42,162 bases of DNA from Hyphomicrobiales bacterium (GTDB taxonomy: Bacteria; Pseudomonadota; Alphaproteobacteria; Rhizobiales; Beijerinckiaceae), in NCBI GenBank assembly GCA_900470095.1, contig UBZM01000003.1:1-42162 (forward strand). The letters run 5' to 3'. Positions 1 through 8,454 of this stretch are shown piece by piece; positions within the stretch are counted from its first letter, which is position 1, and each line of letters starts with the position of its first letter. The position numbers and the translations under genes are program-made. The notes under the pieces are model-generated. The model made no database searches, was not told where the DNA came from, and saw only the letters and a list, made by a program, of their open reading frames with translations.

Positions 1-14
1 TTGAGAGCTCACAT

Positions 15-1058
15 CTAGCGCAGAGGGGGAGCGTACAGGATTCCGCCCATGCTCCAGAGCTGGTTCAAACCACGCGGGATGCCGAGGCGGGATTTCACAC
101 CAAGATTGCGCTCGTAGAGTTCGGAGTAGTTGCCGACGGCCTTCACGGCGCGAATGGCCCAGGCGTTATCGATGCCGAGCATCTTACCGAAACCGCCCTC
201 GGCGCCGACGAAGCGACGGACGTCAGGCTTGGCGGAGGCCAGGGCCTCGGCGGTGTTGGTCGAGGTGATGCCGAGCTCCTCGGCGTTCACGAGAGCAAAA
301 TTCACCCATTTGACGAAGGTGAACCAGGCAAAGTCGTCGCCGCGCGTCACCGGGCCGAGCGGCTCCTTCGAGATCACGTCAGGCAGGATGACGGCATCGG
401 CGGGGCGAGGAAGCTTCAGGCGTTCGGCATAAAGCGCCGACTGGTCGCGCGTCAGAACATTGCATTCGCCTGCCTGGAAGGCAGCGAGAGCGGCGGCAGC
501 CGTCGGGAAGGCACGCTCTTCATAGGTTATCGAGTTCGAGCGCAGGAAGTCAGAGAGGTTGAGTTGCGTCGTCGTGCCCGCTTCGACGCAAATCTTGGTG
601 CGGTCGAGTTCGAGCGCCGAGGTCGCCGTCAGCGACTTCATGATCATGAAGCCCTGGCCGTCGTGATAGGTCACGCCGGCGAAGGACAGGCCGAGCTCGG
701 CCTCGCGCCCCAGGGTCCAGCTGGAGTTTCGCGAGAGCAGGTCGACCTGCCCGGCACGCAGCGCCTCGAAGCGCTGGCTTGCCGAAAGCGGCACGAAGCT
801 GACCTTGGCCGGATCATCGAAGATCGCGGCCGCGACGGCCCGGCAGAAATCGACATCGAATCCCGACCACGCGCCTTGCGCATCCTTCTCGGAGAAGCCG
901 ATCAGGCCTTCGCTGACGCCGCATTGCAGGCTGCCGCGCTGCCTGACGGTGTCGAGCGTTCCCGCTGCGGCGGGCTGCGCCGCTCCCCAGAGCGTGACGG
1001 CCGCGAAACAGGCAAGCGTGCTGCGAAGGTAGGTCTTGGCCGCGTTCAGCATGACCAT
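15..1058 (-). CDS. Amino acid ABC transporter substrate-binding protein (AapJ/BztA-like)
   Basis: Periplasmic receptor of a polar/general L-amino acid ABC importer, about 347 residues, the usual length for AapJ. The N-terminus has a hydrophobic signal segment ending near AAQPAAAG. The mature part opens with TLDTVRQRGSLQCGVSEGL, typical of the family 3 solute-binding fold, and keeps the GFSEKDAQGAWSGFDVDFCRA segment that leads into the ligand pocket. I chose the ATG at 1058 because GGAG lies 4 bases upstream; a second ATG at 1052 is in frame. Longer readings upstream lose the signal peptide. No permease or ATPase of this transporter lies inside the window, so partners may be beyond the left edge or elsewhere. 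Family assignment is firm; the exact amino acids bound are not visible. Confidence 0.9.
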   Translation of the reverse strand: MVMLNAAKTYLRSTLACFAAVTLWGAAQPAAAGTLDTVRQRGSLQCGVSEGLIGFSEKDAQGAWSGFDVDFCRAVAAAIFDDPAKVSFVPLSASQRFEALRAGQVDLLSRNSSWTLGREAELGLSFAGVTYHDGQGFMIMKSLTATSALELDRTKICVEAGTTTQLNLSDFLRSNSITYEERAFPTAAAALAAFQAGECNVLTRDQSALYAERLKLPRPADAVILPDVISKEPLGPVTRGDDFAWFTFVKWVNFALVNAEELGITSTNTAEALASAKPDVRRFVGAEGGFGKMLGIDNAWAIRAVKAVGNYSELYERNLGVKSRLGIPRGLNQLWSMGGILYAPPLR

Positions 1059-1094
1059 CGGTCTCCGGTGGGGACAGATTGGGGAATTGGCAGG

Positions 1095-1127
1095 GGCACG
1101 GTGCAAGTCAGAGACTTGCACCGTGCC
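1095..1127. terminator. Perfect 15-bp hairpin over the L,D-transpeptidase stop codon
   Basis: Arms 1095-1109 and 1113-1127 are exact inverse complements with a 3-base loop. The TGA stop of the L,D-transpeptidase (1108-1110) lies at the loop edge. No T-tract follows on either strand, so this is a strong structure but not a textbook intrinsic terminator. It may weaken read-through into the amino-acid-binding gene or stabilise the 3' end. Confidence 0.5.
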
Positions 1128-1749
1128 GGACGACGACCTTGGTGTTGAGCGGGACGCGCTCGTACAGATCGATGATGTCGCCATTGGCGAGGCGGAAGCA
1201 GCCGGACGAAATCGATTGGCCGATGGTCTCGGGCTGGTTGGTGCCGTGGACCCGGAAAACCGTCGAGCCGAGATAGAGCGCTCGCGCTCCCATCGGGTTC
1301 CCCGGACCGCCGGCCATGAAGCGCGGCAGATAGGGCTGGCGTGCGATCATTTCCGGCGGCGGGCGCCAGTCCGGCCATTCCGCCTTGCGGCTGATCTTGA
1401 CCAGGCCCGACCACTGGAAGCCTTCGCGGCCGACACCGATGCCGTAGCGCAGAGCTCGGTTATTGCCCTGGACGACATAGAGGAAGCGTTCCGAGGTATG
1501 GATCACCACGGTTCCCGGCGGCTCGCTGGAGCGGAACAGCACGGCTTGGCGCGCGTAGGGGCCCTCGGCGACAACGGTTTCCTCGCCGGAGATGCGCCCC
1601 GGCTCGTCACCGATGTCGAGGGTCTCCGCCTCGCCGGCCTTGGGGGCCGCGAATGCGCCGCCGGGCAGTGTCGCGACAGCACCCAAAGCCAGAGCCGCAA
1701 GGCCGAGGCAGGTTCCAGCGATTCTCTGCTTCCGTCCGCTTACCCGCAT
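1108..1749 (-). CDS. L,D-transpeptidase (YkuD/ErfK domain)
   Basis: Periplasmic cysteine transpeptidase that forms 3-3 peptidoglycan cross-links or attaches proteins to peptidoglycan. The protein is about 213 residues, with a signal segment (LGLAALALGAVATLPGG) followed by one YkuD domain in the C-terminal half. The catalytic signature is visible as RVHGTNQPETIGQ followed by SISSGCFRL, giving the His and the catalytic Cys in the S-x-G-C-x-R context. The ATG at 1749 has GGGAG 8 bases upstream; a GTG at 1758 sits directly on that site and is unlikely. It lies between a lipoprotein gene and an amino-acid-binding gene on the same strand. The domain call is secure; which cross-link it makes is unknown. 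Confidence 0.92.
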   Translation of the reverse strand: MRVSGRKQRIAGTCLGLAALALGAVATLPGGAFAAPKAGEAETLDIGDEPGRISGEETVVAEGPYARQAVLFRSSEPPGTVVIHTSERFLYVVQGNNRALRYGIGVGREGFQWSGLVKISRKAEWPDWRPPPEMIARQPYLPRFMAGGPGNPMGARALYLGSTVFRVHGTNQPETIGQSISSGCFRLANGDIIDLYERVPLNTKVVVRHGASL

Positions 1750-1778
1750 ACTGCTCACTCCCGAATTGAAAGATGCGC

Positions 1779-2240
1779 TCAGGCTCCGCAGCGCACGAAG
1801 ATGAAGGTTCCGTAGCGGCGATGCGCGTCGGGATCGACGAAGCGCATGACCAGCTCCCTGTCGGTCGCGGACAGGATCTCGCGGTCCTGCGGGTCGCCGG
1901 CGGGAGCCTCGAAGCCGAGGAAGTTTCTGCCGCCCGGTCCGCCCTTGAGCTTGAGCTCATAGAGTTTGGGATCGTCGGCGACATGCATCATGACGCCGTC
2001 GGTCGGTCCCTTGGTGATCGAGTAGGGCATGTTGCACTGAGCCCTGGCCTGGGCCTCGGTCCGCTTGCGGTCCTTGTCGGCGTGGAAGGAGGCAATGCCC
2101 CATTTCCCGATCAGGCGCTCGCGCGGGATGCTGCTCGGTCCGGCTGCGTGACCGGCGGACGGGCTGCCTGCATCCTCACTGGTTCCGGCGCAGCCTGCTG
2201 CGGCCAGTGTGAACGCTGCTGCTGCGAGGCGGGTCAGCAT
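1779..2240 (-). CDS. Small lipoprotein of unknown function
   Basis: About 153 residues. The N-terminus MLTRLAAAAFTLAAAGCAG is a lipoprotein signal with lipobox AAGC, so the mature protein should be anchored by a lipidated Cys in the inner or outer membrane. I do not recognise the mature domain. It has a conserved-looking core around LIGKWGIASFHADKD and ends with an RYGTFIFVRC segment, and appears to be a compact beta-rich domain. I chose the ATG at 2240 because it places the signal peptide at the N-terminus; the ribosome site is weak. It ends 29 bases before the L,D-transpeptidase start on the same strand, so the two envelope genes are probably co-transcribed. Confidence 0.72.
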   Translation of the reverse strand: MLTRLAAAAFTLAAAGCAGTSEDAGSPSAGHAAGPSSIPRERLIGKWGIASFHADKDRKRTEAQARAQCNMPYSITKGPTDGVMMHVADDPKLYELKLKGGPGGRNFLGFEAPAGDPQDREILSATDRELVMRFVDPDAHRRYGTFIFVRCGA

Positions 2241-2466
2241 GCCAGATCGAAGAGAAATTGGTCTGGCGGGGGTTGCGCCTGAATGGTGCAGAATTGTCGG
2301 GAAAGTGGCTTGGCCTCTGTCGTGTTGCGGTACCACTTTACACTCCAGCATCTTCGGACACAGGTCATCATGGACGAAGCCGCCGACAGAATTCAAGCCA
2401 TCACTTGCGCAAGCATCGATGTATCTTCGGCCGCGAGATCAATGACCTTGCCGGCGCGGTGTTGAA

Positions 2467-2489
2467 CGCGCCTGAACAGCCCAGGCGCG
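2467..2489 (-). terminator. Stem-loop downstream of the MFS gene
   Basis: Arms CGCGCCTG (2467-2474) and CAGGCGCG (2482-2489) flank a 7-base loop, just beyond the MFS stop codon at 2497. Only a short T-containing stretch follows on the minus strand, so the terminator call is tentative. The remaining bases of 2241-2496 hold no convincing gene. Confidence 0.4.
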
Positions 2490-2496
2490 GCAGTGG

Positions 2497-4125
2497 TTAT
2501 TGGCCCGGAACGGAGTTGGGGCGTGCCTGCAATCCCAGGAAATGCCGGATGATCGGCTGGTCCCGGCCTGTATGGAATTTCGTGACCTCCGCCTGGATAT
2601 CCGCATCGGCCTGCGAGACACGCCTGTGCTGACGCAGGTGCTCGGCCCAGGACTCGACCATGAACCATTCAAGGATGCAGTCGGGGTCGGCGGCATCCTC
2701 GCTGACGCCCCAGGCGAAGGCGCCGTCCCGGCGCCGCTCCGGAGCGAGTCGGGCCACCGCCTCGAGGAAGGCCGCCCGGTTTTCGCGGGCGACGCGGTAC
2801 TCGACCGTGATGGTGACGGGGCCGCGGTCGTGTTCGACCGGATTCGCGATCGCCGGCTCCGGCCAATGGGTCGAGGGGGTGAGGTCGGCCTCGCCCGCCG
2901 GTAGCCGCAGGCGCAGGACCGCAACGGCGACCAGCGCGAGCGCGAGTGCTGCGACGAGCAAGGTGGCATGCAGCCCGATGGCTTCGGCCACAAGCCCCCA
3001 GAGCAGGCTTCCGGCCGCCGAGGCGCCGTTGAAGATCGTGAGGTAGATCGCCAGGCCGCGCCCGCGCACCCAGTTTGGCAGGATCGCCTGCACCGTGCCG
3101 TTCAGCGTCGTCAGCGCAGCGATCCAGGCGCCGCCTAGGACGAGCAGCATGAGAATGGCAAGCCAGTGCGGTGGCACCGCCGCCAGTGCCGCCGTCACAG
3201 CGGCGGTGACGAGCGCGGCGCCGAGCATGATGCCGTCGGCATCGAGATGGGCCCGGATCCGCGGCAGCACGATCGCCCCGGCGATCGCGCCCGCTCCTAC
3301 AGCTCCGAGAAGGAGGCCATAGAAGCCGGCACCGCCGCCGAGCAGCTGCCGGGCAACCAGGGGCAACAGCGCCCAAATGGCGCTGGCGCCGGCGAAGAAC
3401 AGGACGGCCCGCAGAAGAACCCGGTGAAGCTCTCGACTGGCGCGGGCGTAACGCAGCCCCGCCCTGAAAGCGCCGCCGAAATGCTCGCGGAGCTCGTCAT
3501 CGGCGCCGGCAGGGCGCTGCCACCAGAGCAGTGCCGCGATGACGAAGACATAGCTCAGGACGTCGGCACCATAGGTCAAGGCGGCACCAAAGGTCGCCAG
3601 GAGCGCACCGCCGGCGGCAGGGCCGATCGCGCGGGCAATGTTGATGCCGAGCGAGTTCAGCGCGACGGCATTGCGCAACTCGGTCTTCGGCACGAGCTCG
3701 GGCACGATCGATTGCCAGGTCGGTCCCATCAAGGCCGCACCGACACCGCCGATGAAGGTGAGCCCGACCAGAAGTTCGATCGTCAGTCGGTTGGTCAGGG
3801 CCAGCGTCATCAGGACAGCGCTGGTGAGACCCAGCAGCAGCTGGACGCCGATCAGCAATTTCCTGCGGTCGACGATGTCGGAGAGCACGCCGGCCGGGAT
3901 CGCGAGAAGGAAGATCGGCAAGGTACCGGCGACCTGGATCATGGCGACAGCCGCAGGCGAGCCGGAGAGATCGGTGACCAGCCAGCCGCTTGCGACATCG
4001 CGCATGAAGGAGCCGACATTGCCAAGGACCGTCGCGGCCCAGAGTACGGCGAAGACGGAGTGCCGCAGCGGCGCGAAGGCTGACGACGCCGGTCTGGGCG
4101 CGGTATCGTGCGGCACTTGGGCCAT
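2497..4125 (-). CDS. MFS_3-type transporter with C-terminal soluble domain
   Basis: Major facilitator of the EntS/transmembrane secretion effector type (MFS_3), about 542 residues. The first ~410 residues form the membrane part with the expected loop motif GVLSDIVDRRKLL between helices 2 and 3. The last ~110 residues, starting near VTITVEYRVARENRAAF, form a soluble ABM-like ferredoxin-fold domain that is common in this family. The ATG at 4125 overlaps the stop of the preceding DoxX gene (TGATG), so the two are translationally coupled. It is the last gene of the six-gene unit starting at 8359. Inner membrane efflux is the family role; the substrate is unknown and may be related to the small molecules handled by the upstream hydrolases. 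Confidence 0.88.
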   Translation of the reverse strand: MAQVPHDTAPRPASSAFAPLRHSVFAVLWAATVLGNVGSFMRDVASGWLVTDLSGSPAAVAMIQVAGTLPIFLLAIPAGVLSDIVDRRKLLIGVQLLLGLTSAVLMTLALTNRLTIELLVGLTFIGGVGAALMGPTWQSIVPELVPKTELRNAVALNSLGINIARAIGPAAGGALLATFGAALTYGADVLSYVFVIAALLWWQRPAGADDELREHFGGAFRAGLRYARASRELHRVLLRAVLFFAGASAIWALLPLVARQLLGGGAGFYGLLLGAVGAGAIAGAIVLPRIRAHLDADGIMLGAALVTAAVTAALAAVPPHWLAILMLLVLGGAWIAALTTLNGTVQAILPNWVRGRGLAIYLTIFNGASAAGSLLWGLVAEAIGLHATLLVAALALALVAVAVLRLRLPAGEADLTPSTHWPEPAIANPVEHDRGPVTITVEYRVARENRAAFLEAVARLAPERRRDGAFAWGVSEDAADPDCILEWFMVESWAEHLRQHRRVSQADADIQAEVTKFHTGRDQPIIRHFLGLQARPNSVPGQ

Positions 4126-4571
4126 CAGGCTCGCGCTCCCCGGCTCGAACGGACGGAAAGCACCGCCAATAGCGCCAACCCGCCGACAATCGAGACATGC
4201 TCGAAGAAGATATTCTGGTGCAGGACGCGTTCGCCCGCGGGCTTCATCCAGAAGGCATGGGCATAAAGCGTCGCGAGGATCGTGAAGCCGGCCAGCGCCG
4301 CCGCGCCGATCCAGGCATAGCGGCCGCCGGCAATCAGCAATGCGGAGCCGCCGAGCTGTGTCAGGATGACGAGCGTGGCGAAGAGCGCGGCAGGCTCGAG
4401 CCCGGTTAGACCGCGGACCTCGGCGATCGCTCCCGCGAAATCGAACAGCTTGGCGATGCCGCTGAGCATGAAGGGCAGTGCCACAGCGATGCGGGCGAGA
4501 ACAACCAGCCATGACTGGCCAAGGAGCCGTTCGACGGCGTGCTGAGCGGAGGAGAATGGCGAACCGGACAT
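4125..4571 (-). CDS. DoxX family membrane protein
   Basis: About 148 residues with four hydrophobic segments, matching DoxX/SURF4-type small membrane proteins. Key parts are an N-terminal RIAVALPFMLSGIAKLFDF segment (the common 'F..SGxxKL.DF' DoxX signature) and a C-terminal FFEHVSIVGGLALLAVL helix. The start at 4571 has AAGGGA a few bases upstream. The stop codon overlaps the start of the MFS gene by one base, and 19 bases separate it from the amidohydrolase upstream. DoxX proteins are often encoded next to oxidoreductases or thiol-handling enzymes, but no biochemical role can be assigned here. Confidence 0.88.
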   Translation of the reverse strand: MSGSPFSSAQHAVERLLGQSWLVVLARIAVALPFMLSGIAKLFDFAGAIAEVRGLTGLEPAALFATLVILTQLGGSALLIAGGRYAWIGAAALAGFTILATLYAHAFWMKPAGERVLHQNIFFEHVSIVGGLALLAVLSVRSSRGARA

Positions 4572-4590
4572 GATCGATCCCTTCATGCGC

Positions 4591-6558
4591 TCAGAAGGCC
4601 CAGCAGGAGCAGCCCAGTGCTCCCCAGAACGAACCTTCATCGCGCACCGGCACGGTTGCGGCCAAGGCCGACGCGTGTGCGTGTCCGTGGACGCCACACG
4701 CGCTGGCACAGCCACAGGCGGCCGCGAAGGCATATTTGCGGTCAGCGATGCCCGCACGCTTCTGATATCCGCCGAAGGTCCTGACCGGTGACCAGTCCGG
4801 CATGGCCGGCGGCAATGGCGGGGCAAGCCCGGCATAGTCGCCGGTGCCGTGAACCGGCTTGCCGCCGAGCAGCGTCAGGACGCTCTCGATGTCCTGGATC
4901 TCGTCCTCCGGCACGGTCATGTAGTCGCGGTCGAGCACGACGAGATCGGCAAGCTGGCCGGTCTTGATCTGGCCCTTCTTGCCTTCCTCGGTCGAGAACC
5001 AGGTATTGGCCTGTGTCCAGAGCCGAAGCGCGCTTTCGCGATCGAGCAGGTTGCGTTGGGGATAGAGCCTGAGGCCGCCCAGTGTCTTGCCGGTCACGAG
5101 CCAGGCGAGCGAGACCCAGGGGTTGTAGCTCGCAACGCGGGTCGCGTCGGTGCCGGCGCCGACGGGGACGCCGGCCTCGAGCATGCGCGCGATCGGCGGT
5201 GTGCGTTCGGCCGCCTTGGCGCCATAACGTTCGACGAAATCCTCGCCCTGGAACATCATCCGGTGCTGCACGGCGATGCCGCCGCCGAGCGCTGCGATGC
5301 GGTCGATATTGCGATCGCTGATTGTCTCGCAATGGTCGAAGAACCAGTGCAGCCCCTGCAAGGGCGTGTCGCGGTTGACCTTCTCGAAGACGTCCAGCGC
5401 GCGGGTGATGGTCTCATCGTAGGTGGCATGCAGGCGCCAGGGCCAGCGGTTCTCTGCGAGCAGCCGCACCACGGGTTCGAGATCGCCCTCCATCGTGGAC
5501 GGCATATCCGGCCGCTCGACCCTGAAATCTTCGAAATCCGCAGCCGAATAGACCAGCATCTCGCCAGCGCCATTATGGCGATAGAGATCATCGCCCTGGC
5601 CGGGTTTCACCTGGTTGGCCCAGCCCGCGAAATCGGCGAGCTCCTCCTTCGGCTTCTGCGTGAAGAGATTATAGGCGAGCCGCAAGGTCAACTCGCCTGC
5701 GACATGCAGTTTCTCGATGATTGCGTAGTCATCCGGGTAGTTCTGGAAGCCGCCGCCTGCATCGATGATGCTGGTCACGCCGAGCCGGTTCATTTCGCGC
5801 ATGAAATGGCGCGTCGAGTTGAGTTGATACTCGGGCGGGAGCTTGGGGCCCTTCGCCAAGGTGGCATAGAGGATGTTGGCGTTGGGCTTGGCAATCAGCA
5901 GTCCGGTCGGGTTGCCGTTTGCATCGCGCTGGATCTCGCCGCCCGGTGGATCGGGCGTCTCCTTGCCGTAACCAACGGCGCGGAGGGCCGCGGCGTTGAG
6001 CAGGGCGCGGTCATAGAGATGCAGGATGAAGACCGGCGTCTCGGGGGCGATCGCGTTGATCGCGTCGAGCGTCGGCAAGCGCTTCTCGGCGAACTGATGT
6101 TCGGTGAAGCCGCCGATCACCCGCACCCATTGCGGCGGCGGGGTCGCCGCGACCTGGCGCTTCAGCATCTCCATGGCCTGGGCAAGCGAACGTACGCCGT
6201 CCCAGCGCAGCTCCATATTGTAGTTCAGCCCGCCGCGGATGATGTGCATATGGCTGTCGATCAGCCCCGGAATGACACGCCGGCCACCCAGGTCGACGAT
6301 CGCAGTCGTCGGGCCGGCTAGAGCGCGCATGTCCTGTTCCGCTCCGACACCGATGAAACGGCCATCGGAGATGGCAACCGCCTGCGGATCGGGGTTGCTG
6401 CGGTCCAAAGTGCTGAAGCGTCCGTTCACGAGAAGGAGGTCGGCAATCATGGCGGCTTGTCCTGTCGTGGATGTCTGGGCGGCAGCCCGGCCGCCGAGCA
6501 GCGTGGAAAGCGCGCCGGCCGCGCCGCCGAGCGTGGTCTGCCTGCGGGTCGGGTTCAT
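4591..6558 (-). CDS. Tat-exported YtcJ-like amidohydrolase with Cys/His-rich tail
   Basis: Metal-dependent amidohydrolase of the Amidohydro_3/YtcJ family, about 655 residues. The N-terminus MNPTRRQTTLGG followed by an alanine-rich hydrophobic stretch is a twin-arginine signal, so the folded enzyme is likely exported. Metal-binding features are the IDSHMHI HxH motif near residue 100, histidines in LHATYDET and HWFFDHCE, and the GAGTDATR aspartate. After the usual ADLVVLDRDY end of the barrel there is a ~45-residue tail with CGCASACGVHGHAHA and GCSCWAF, rich in Cys and His. The ATG at 6558 overlaps the XapX stop (ATGA). Substrate is unknown; exported location, hydrolase neighbours and an exporter suggest processing of an external N-acyl or amide compound. 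Confidence 0.9.
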   Translation of the reverse strand: MNPTRRQTTLGGAAGALSTLLGGRAAAQTSTTGQAAMIADLLLVNGRFSTLDRSNPDPQAVAISDGRFIGVGAEQDMRALAGPTTAIVDLGGRRVIPGLIDSHMHIIRGGLNYNMELRWDGVRSLAQAMEMLKRQVAATPPPQWVRVIGGFTEHQFAEKRLPTLDAINAIAPETPVFILHLYDRALLNAAALRAVGYGKETPDPPGGEIQRDANGNPTGLLIAKPNANILYATLAKGPKLPPEYQLNSTRHFMREMNRLGVTSIIDAGGGFQNYPDDYAIIEKLHVAGELTLRLAYNLFTQKPKEELADFAGWANQVKPGQGDDLYRHNGAGEMLVYSAADFEDFRVERPDMPSTMEGDLEPVVRLLAENRWPWRLHATYDETITRALDVFEKVNRDTPLQGLHWFFDHCETISDRNIDRIAALGGGIAVQHRMMFQGEDFVERYGAKAAERTPPIARMLEAGVPVGAGTDATRVASYNPWVSLAWLVTGKTLGGLRLYPQRNLLDRESALRLWTQANTWFSTEEGKKGQIKTGQLADLVVLDRDYMTVPEDEIQDIESVLTLLGGKPVHGTGDYAGLAPPLPPAMPDWSPVRTFGGYQKRAGIADRKYAFAAACGCASACGVHGHAHASALAATVPVRDEGSFWGALGCSCWAF

Positions 6559-6839
6559 GAAGGCTTGCTGCCGGCATCGTTGCGTTCGGCCTGCCTTTCG
6601 GCGGAGCGCGCGGGTAGGGCGCCGAAAAGGTGCTCGCCGCATTCGCTCCTGAGCCAGCCGATGCTGAGCCGCTCGCCCGCGAGGACGCGCTTGGCAATCG
6701 GCACGATCTGCTCCCCGGCCAGGATGCCGAGGAGACCGATCAGCGCCACCACCGGCGGCGCTGGCGAGCGGACATTGAGCAGGCTGTAGATGATGCCGAC
6801 CAGCAGACCGGCCCCCAGGGCCAGCAGATAGGGCTTCAT
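6555..6839 (-). CDS. XapX (DUF1427) domain membrane protein
   Basis: About 94 residues. The first ~50 form the XapX domain: two transmembrane helices, MKPYLLALGAGLLVGIIYSL and PPVVALIGLLGILAGEQIVP, linked by a short NVRSPAP turn. The C-terminal ~40 residues are hydrophilic. The ATG at 6839 has a strong GGGAGG ribosome site. The stop overlaps the amidohydrolase start by 4 bases, so the two proteins are probably made in a fixed ratio. XapX proteins have no known activity; the tight coupling here makes a partner or membrane-anchor role with the amidohydrolase plausible but unproven. Confidence 0.88.
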   Translation of the reverse strand: MKPYLLALGAGLLVGIIYSLLNVRSPAPPVVALIGLLGILAGEQIVPIAKRVLAGERLSIGWLRSECGEHLFGALPARSAERQAERNDAGSKPS

Positions 6840-6872
6840 ATCGACCTCCCTTGGGCTCTGGCCGCCCGACAA

Positions 6873-7703
6873 TCAGCCTTTCACGAAAGCGAGCAGATCG
6901 GCGTTGACCAGCTCCGGATGGGTCGTGCAGAGCCCGTGCGGGAGCTTCTCGTAGACCTTGAGCGTGCCGTGCTTCAGCAGCTTGATCGAGAGCAGGGCCG
7001 CGTCGGCGATCGGCACGATCTGGTCGTCATCGCCATGGATCACCAGTGTCGGCACCTCGACCGCCTTCAAATCCTCGGTGAAATCGGTCTCCGAGAAGGC
7101 CTTGATGCCGTCGTAATGCGCCTTGGCGCCCCCCATCATGCCCTGGCGCCACCAATTCCGGATGATGCCCTGCGACGGTTTCGCGCCCGGGCGATTATAG
7201 CCGTAGAAGGGCCCACTCGGCACATCGAGGAAGAATTGCGCGCGATTGGCGGCGAGCGCCTGCCGGAAGCCGTCGAAGACCTCGATCGGCAGCCCGCCCG
7301 GATTGGCCGCGGTCTTCAGCATCAGCGGCGGCACGGCGCCGATCAGTACCAGCTTGGCGACGCGGCCCTTGCCATGGCGGACCGTGTAGTGCAGCGCCTC
7401 GCCGCCGCCTGTGGAATGGCCGACATGAACGGTGTTTCGCAGGTCGAGATGCTCGACCACCGCCGCTGCATCGGCCGCGTAATGGTCCATGTCATGACCG
7501 TCTCCGGTCTGGGTCGAACGGCCATGGCCGCGCCGGTCATGGGCGACGACGCGGTAGCCCTTCGCGAGGAAGAACAGCATCTGTGCGTCCCAGTCGTCCG
7601 AACTGAGCGGCCAACCATGGTGGAAGACGATGGGCTGGGCGTCCTTCGGACCCCAGTCCTTGAAGAAGATCTCGAGACCGTCCTTCGTGCTGACCTTAGG
7701 CAT
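6873..7703 (-). CDS. Alpha/beta hydrolase (non-haem chloroperoxidase/arylesterase-like)
   Basis: About 276 residues, one alpha/beta-hydrolase domain of the cofactor-free haloperoxidase/esterase group. The nucleophile elbow is GHSTGGG, the acid is in HGDDDQIVP and the catalytic histidine is in LPHGLCTT. The oxyanion region is [12 protein letters not shown]. There is no signal peptide, so it should be cytosolic. The ATG at 7703 lies 2 bases after the stop of the isochorismatase-fold gene and has GAGGG about 9 bases upstream; a TTG at 7709 is an alternative start. It belongs to the HxlR-facing operon. Ester or perhydrolase activity is typical of the family; the physiological substrate is not visible. 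Confidence 0.9.
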   Translation of the reverse strand: MPKVSTKDGLEIFFKDWGPKDAQPIVFHHGWPLSSDDWDAQMLFFLAKGYRVVAHDRRGHGRSTQTGDGHDMDHYAADAAAVVEHLDLRNTVHVGHSTGGGEALHYTVRHGKGRVAKLVLIGAVPPLMLKTAANPGGLPIEVFDGFRQALAANRAQFFLDVPSGPFYGYNRPGAKPSQGIIRNWWRQGMMGGAKAHYDGIKAFSETDFTEDLKAVEVPTLVIHGDDDQIVPIADAALLSIKLLKHGTLKVYEKLPHGLCTTHPELVNADLLAFVKG

Positions 7704-7705
7704 GA

Positions 7706-8359
7706 TCAATGTCCCTCTTGTGCGCCGAACATCGTCTTGGCGTAGATGATGCCGAGACCGTAGGCCCCGCCGAATTTCTTGGCGATGCCGGTGGTGAGAT
7801 CGTAGGTGTCCGTCCTCGCCCAGTCGCGCTGCAGCTCGAGCAGATATTGCAACGCGGTCATCGGGCGGGCGCCGGCCTGTACCATCCGCTCGACGGCCCG
7901 CTCATGCGCTTCGTCGGAGACGTCTCCGCAGGCGTCGGTGATGATGTAGACTTCAAAACCCTGGTCGATGGCCGAGAGCGCGGGGCCGACGATGCAAACC
8001 GAGGTCCAGAGGCCGGCAAGCACGATGCGGCTCTTGCCGATCTCGTTGACGCGCGCGATCACTGCGGCATCCTCCCAGGTGTTCATGGAGGTGCGATCGA
8101 GCAGCTTCTGGCCGTTGAAGGCGGTCGTGATCTCCTCGAACATCGGCCCGGAGAAGCTTTTCTCGGCGACGGTGGTCAGGATGGCTGAGACGCCGAAGCC
8201 GGCGGCGGCATGGGAAATCAGGGCGGCGTTGTTGCGCAGCGCCACGGCATCGATCGACTTCGTTGCGAAGGACATTTGCGATTGAAAGTCGATCAGGATC
8301 AGGGTGTGATCCTGGGGAGAGAGCAGCAGTTTACCTGGAACCGGAGTTGCGCGAGCCAT
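7706..8359 (-). CDS. Isochorismatase-fold hydrolase, YcaC-like
   Basis: Cysteine hydrolase of the isochorismatase superfamily, about 217 residues and close to E. coli YcaC in layout. The catalytic aspartate lies in [10 protein letters not shown], a lysine in VAEKSFSGP, and the nucleophile cysteine in [14 protein letters not shown]. The protein has no export signal. It is the first gene of a six-gene minus-strand unit and is transcribed away from an HxlR-type regulator 95 bases upstream. YcaC-type enzymes are structurally known, but their natural substrate is unsettled; an amide or carbamoyl substrate is a reasonable inference. Start ATG 8359 agrees with the family N-terminus. Confidence 0.9.
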   Translation of the reverse strand: MARATPVPGKLLLSPQDHTLILIDFQSQMSFATKSIDAVALRNNAALISHAAAGFGVSAILTTVAEKSFSGPMFEEITTAFNGQKLLDRTSMNTWEDAAVIARVNEIGKSRIVLAGLWTSVCIVGPALSAIDQGFEVYIITDACGDVSDEAHERAVERMVQAGARPMTALQYLLELQRDWARTDTYDLTTGIAKKFGGAYGLGIIYAKTMFGAQEGH

Positions 8360-8426
8360 GAACCAACCTCCATCGCGACAGTGAACGCGGCGGCACGCTA
8401 GCGCTGCGGTGCAATCTCGACCAGTA

Positions 8427-8442
8427 GTAACCTTTTGGATAC
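8427..8442. promoter_or_regulatory. Candidate HxlR operator
   Basis: GTAACC-TTTT-GGATAC is an inverted repeat with 5 of 6 arm positions matched. It lies 12 bases before the HxlR-family start codon, in the 95-base region shared with the divergent YcaC-headed operon. HxlR-family regulators usually bind such short palindromes next to their own gene. Binding by this protein is inferred. Confidence 0.5.
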
Positions 8443-8454
8443 CGCAAGTTTGCC

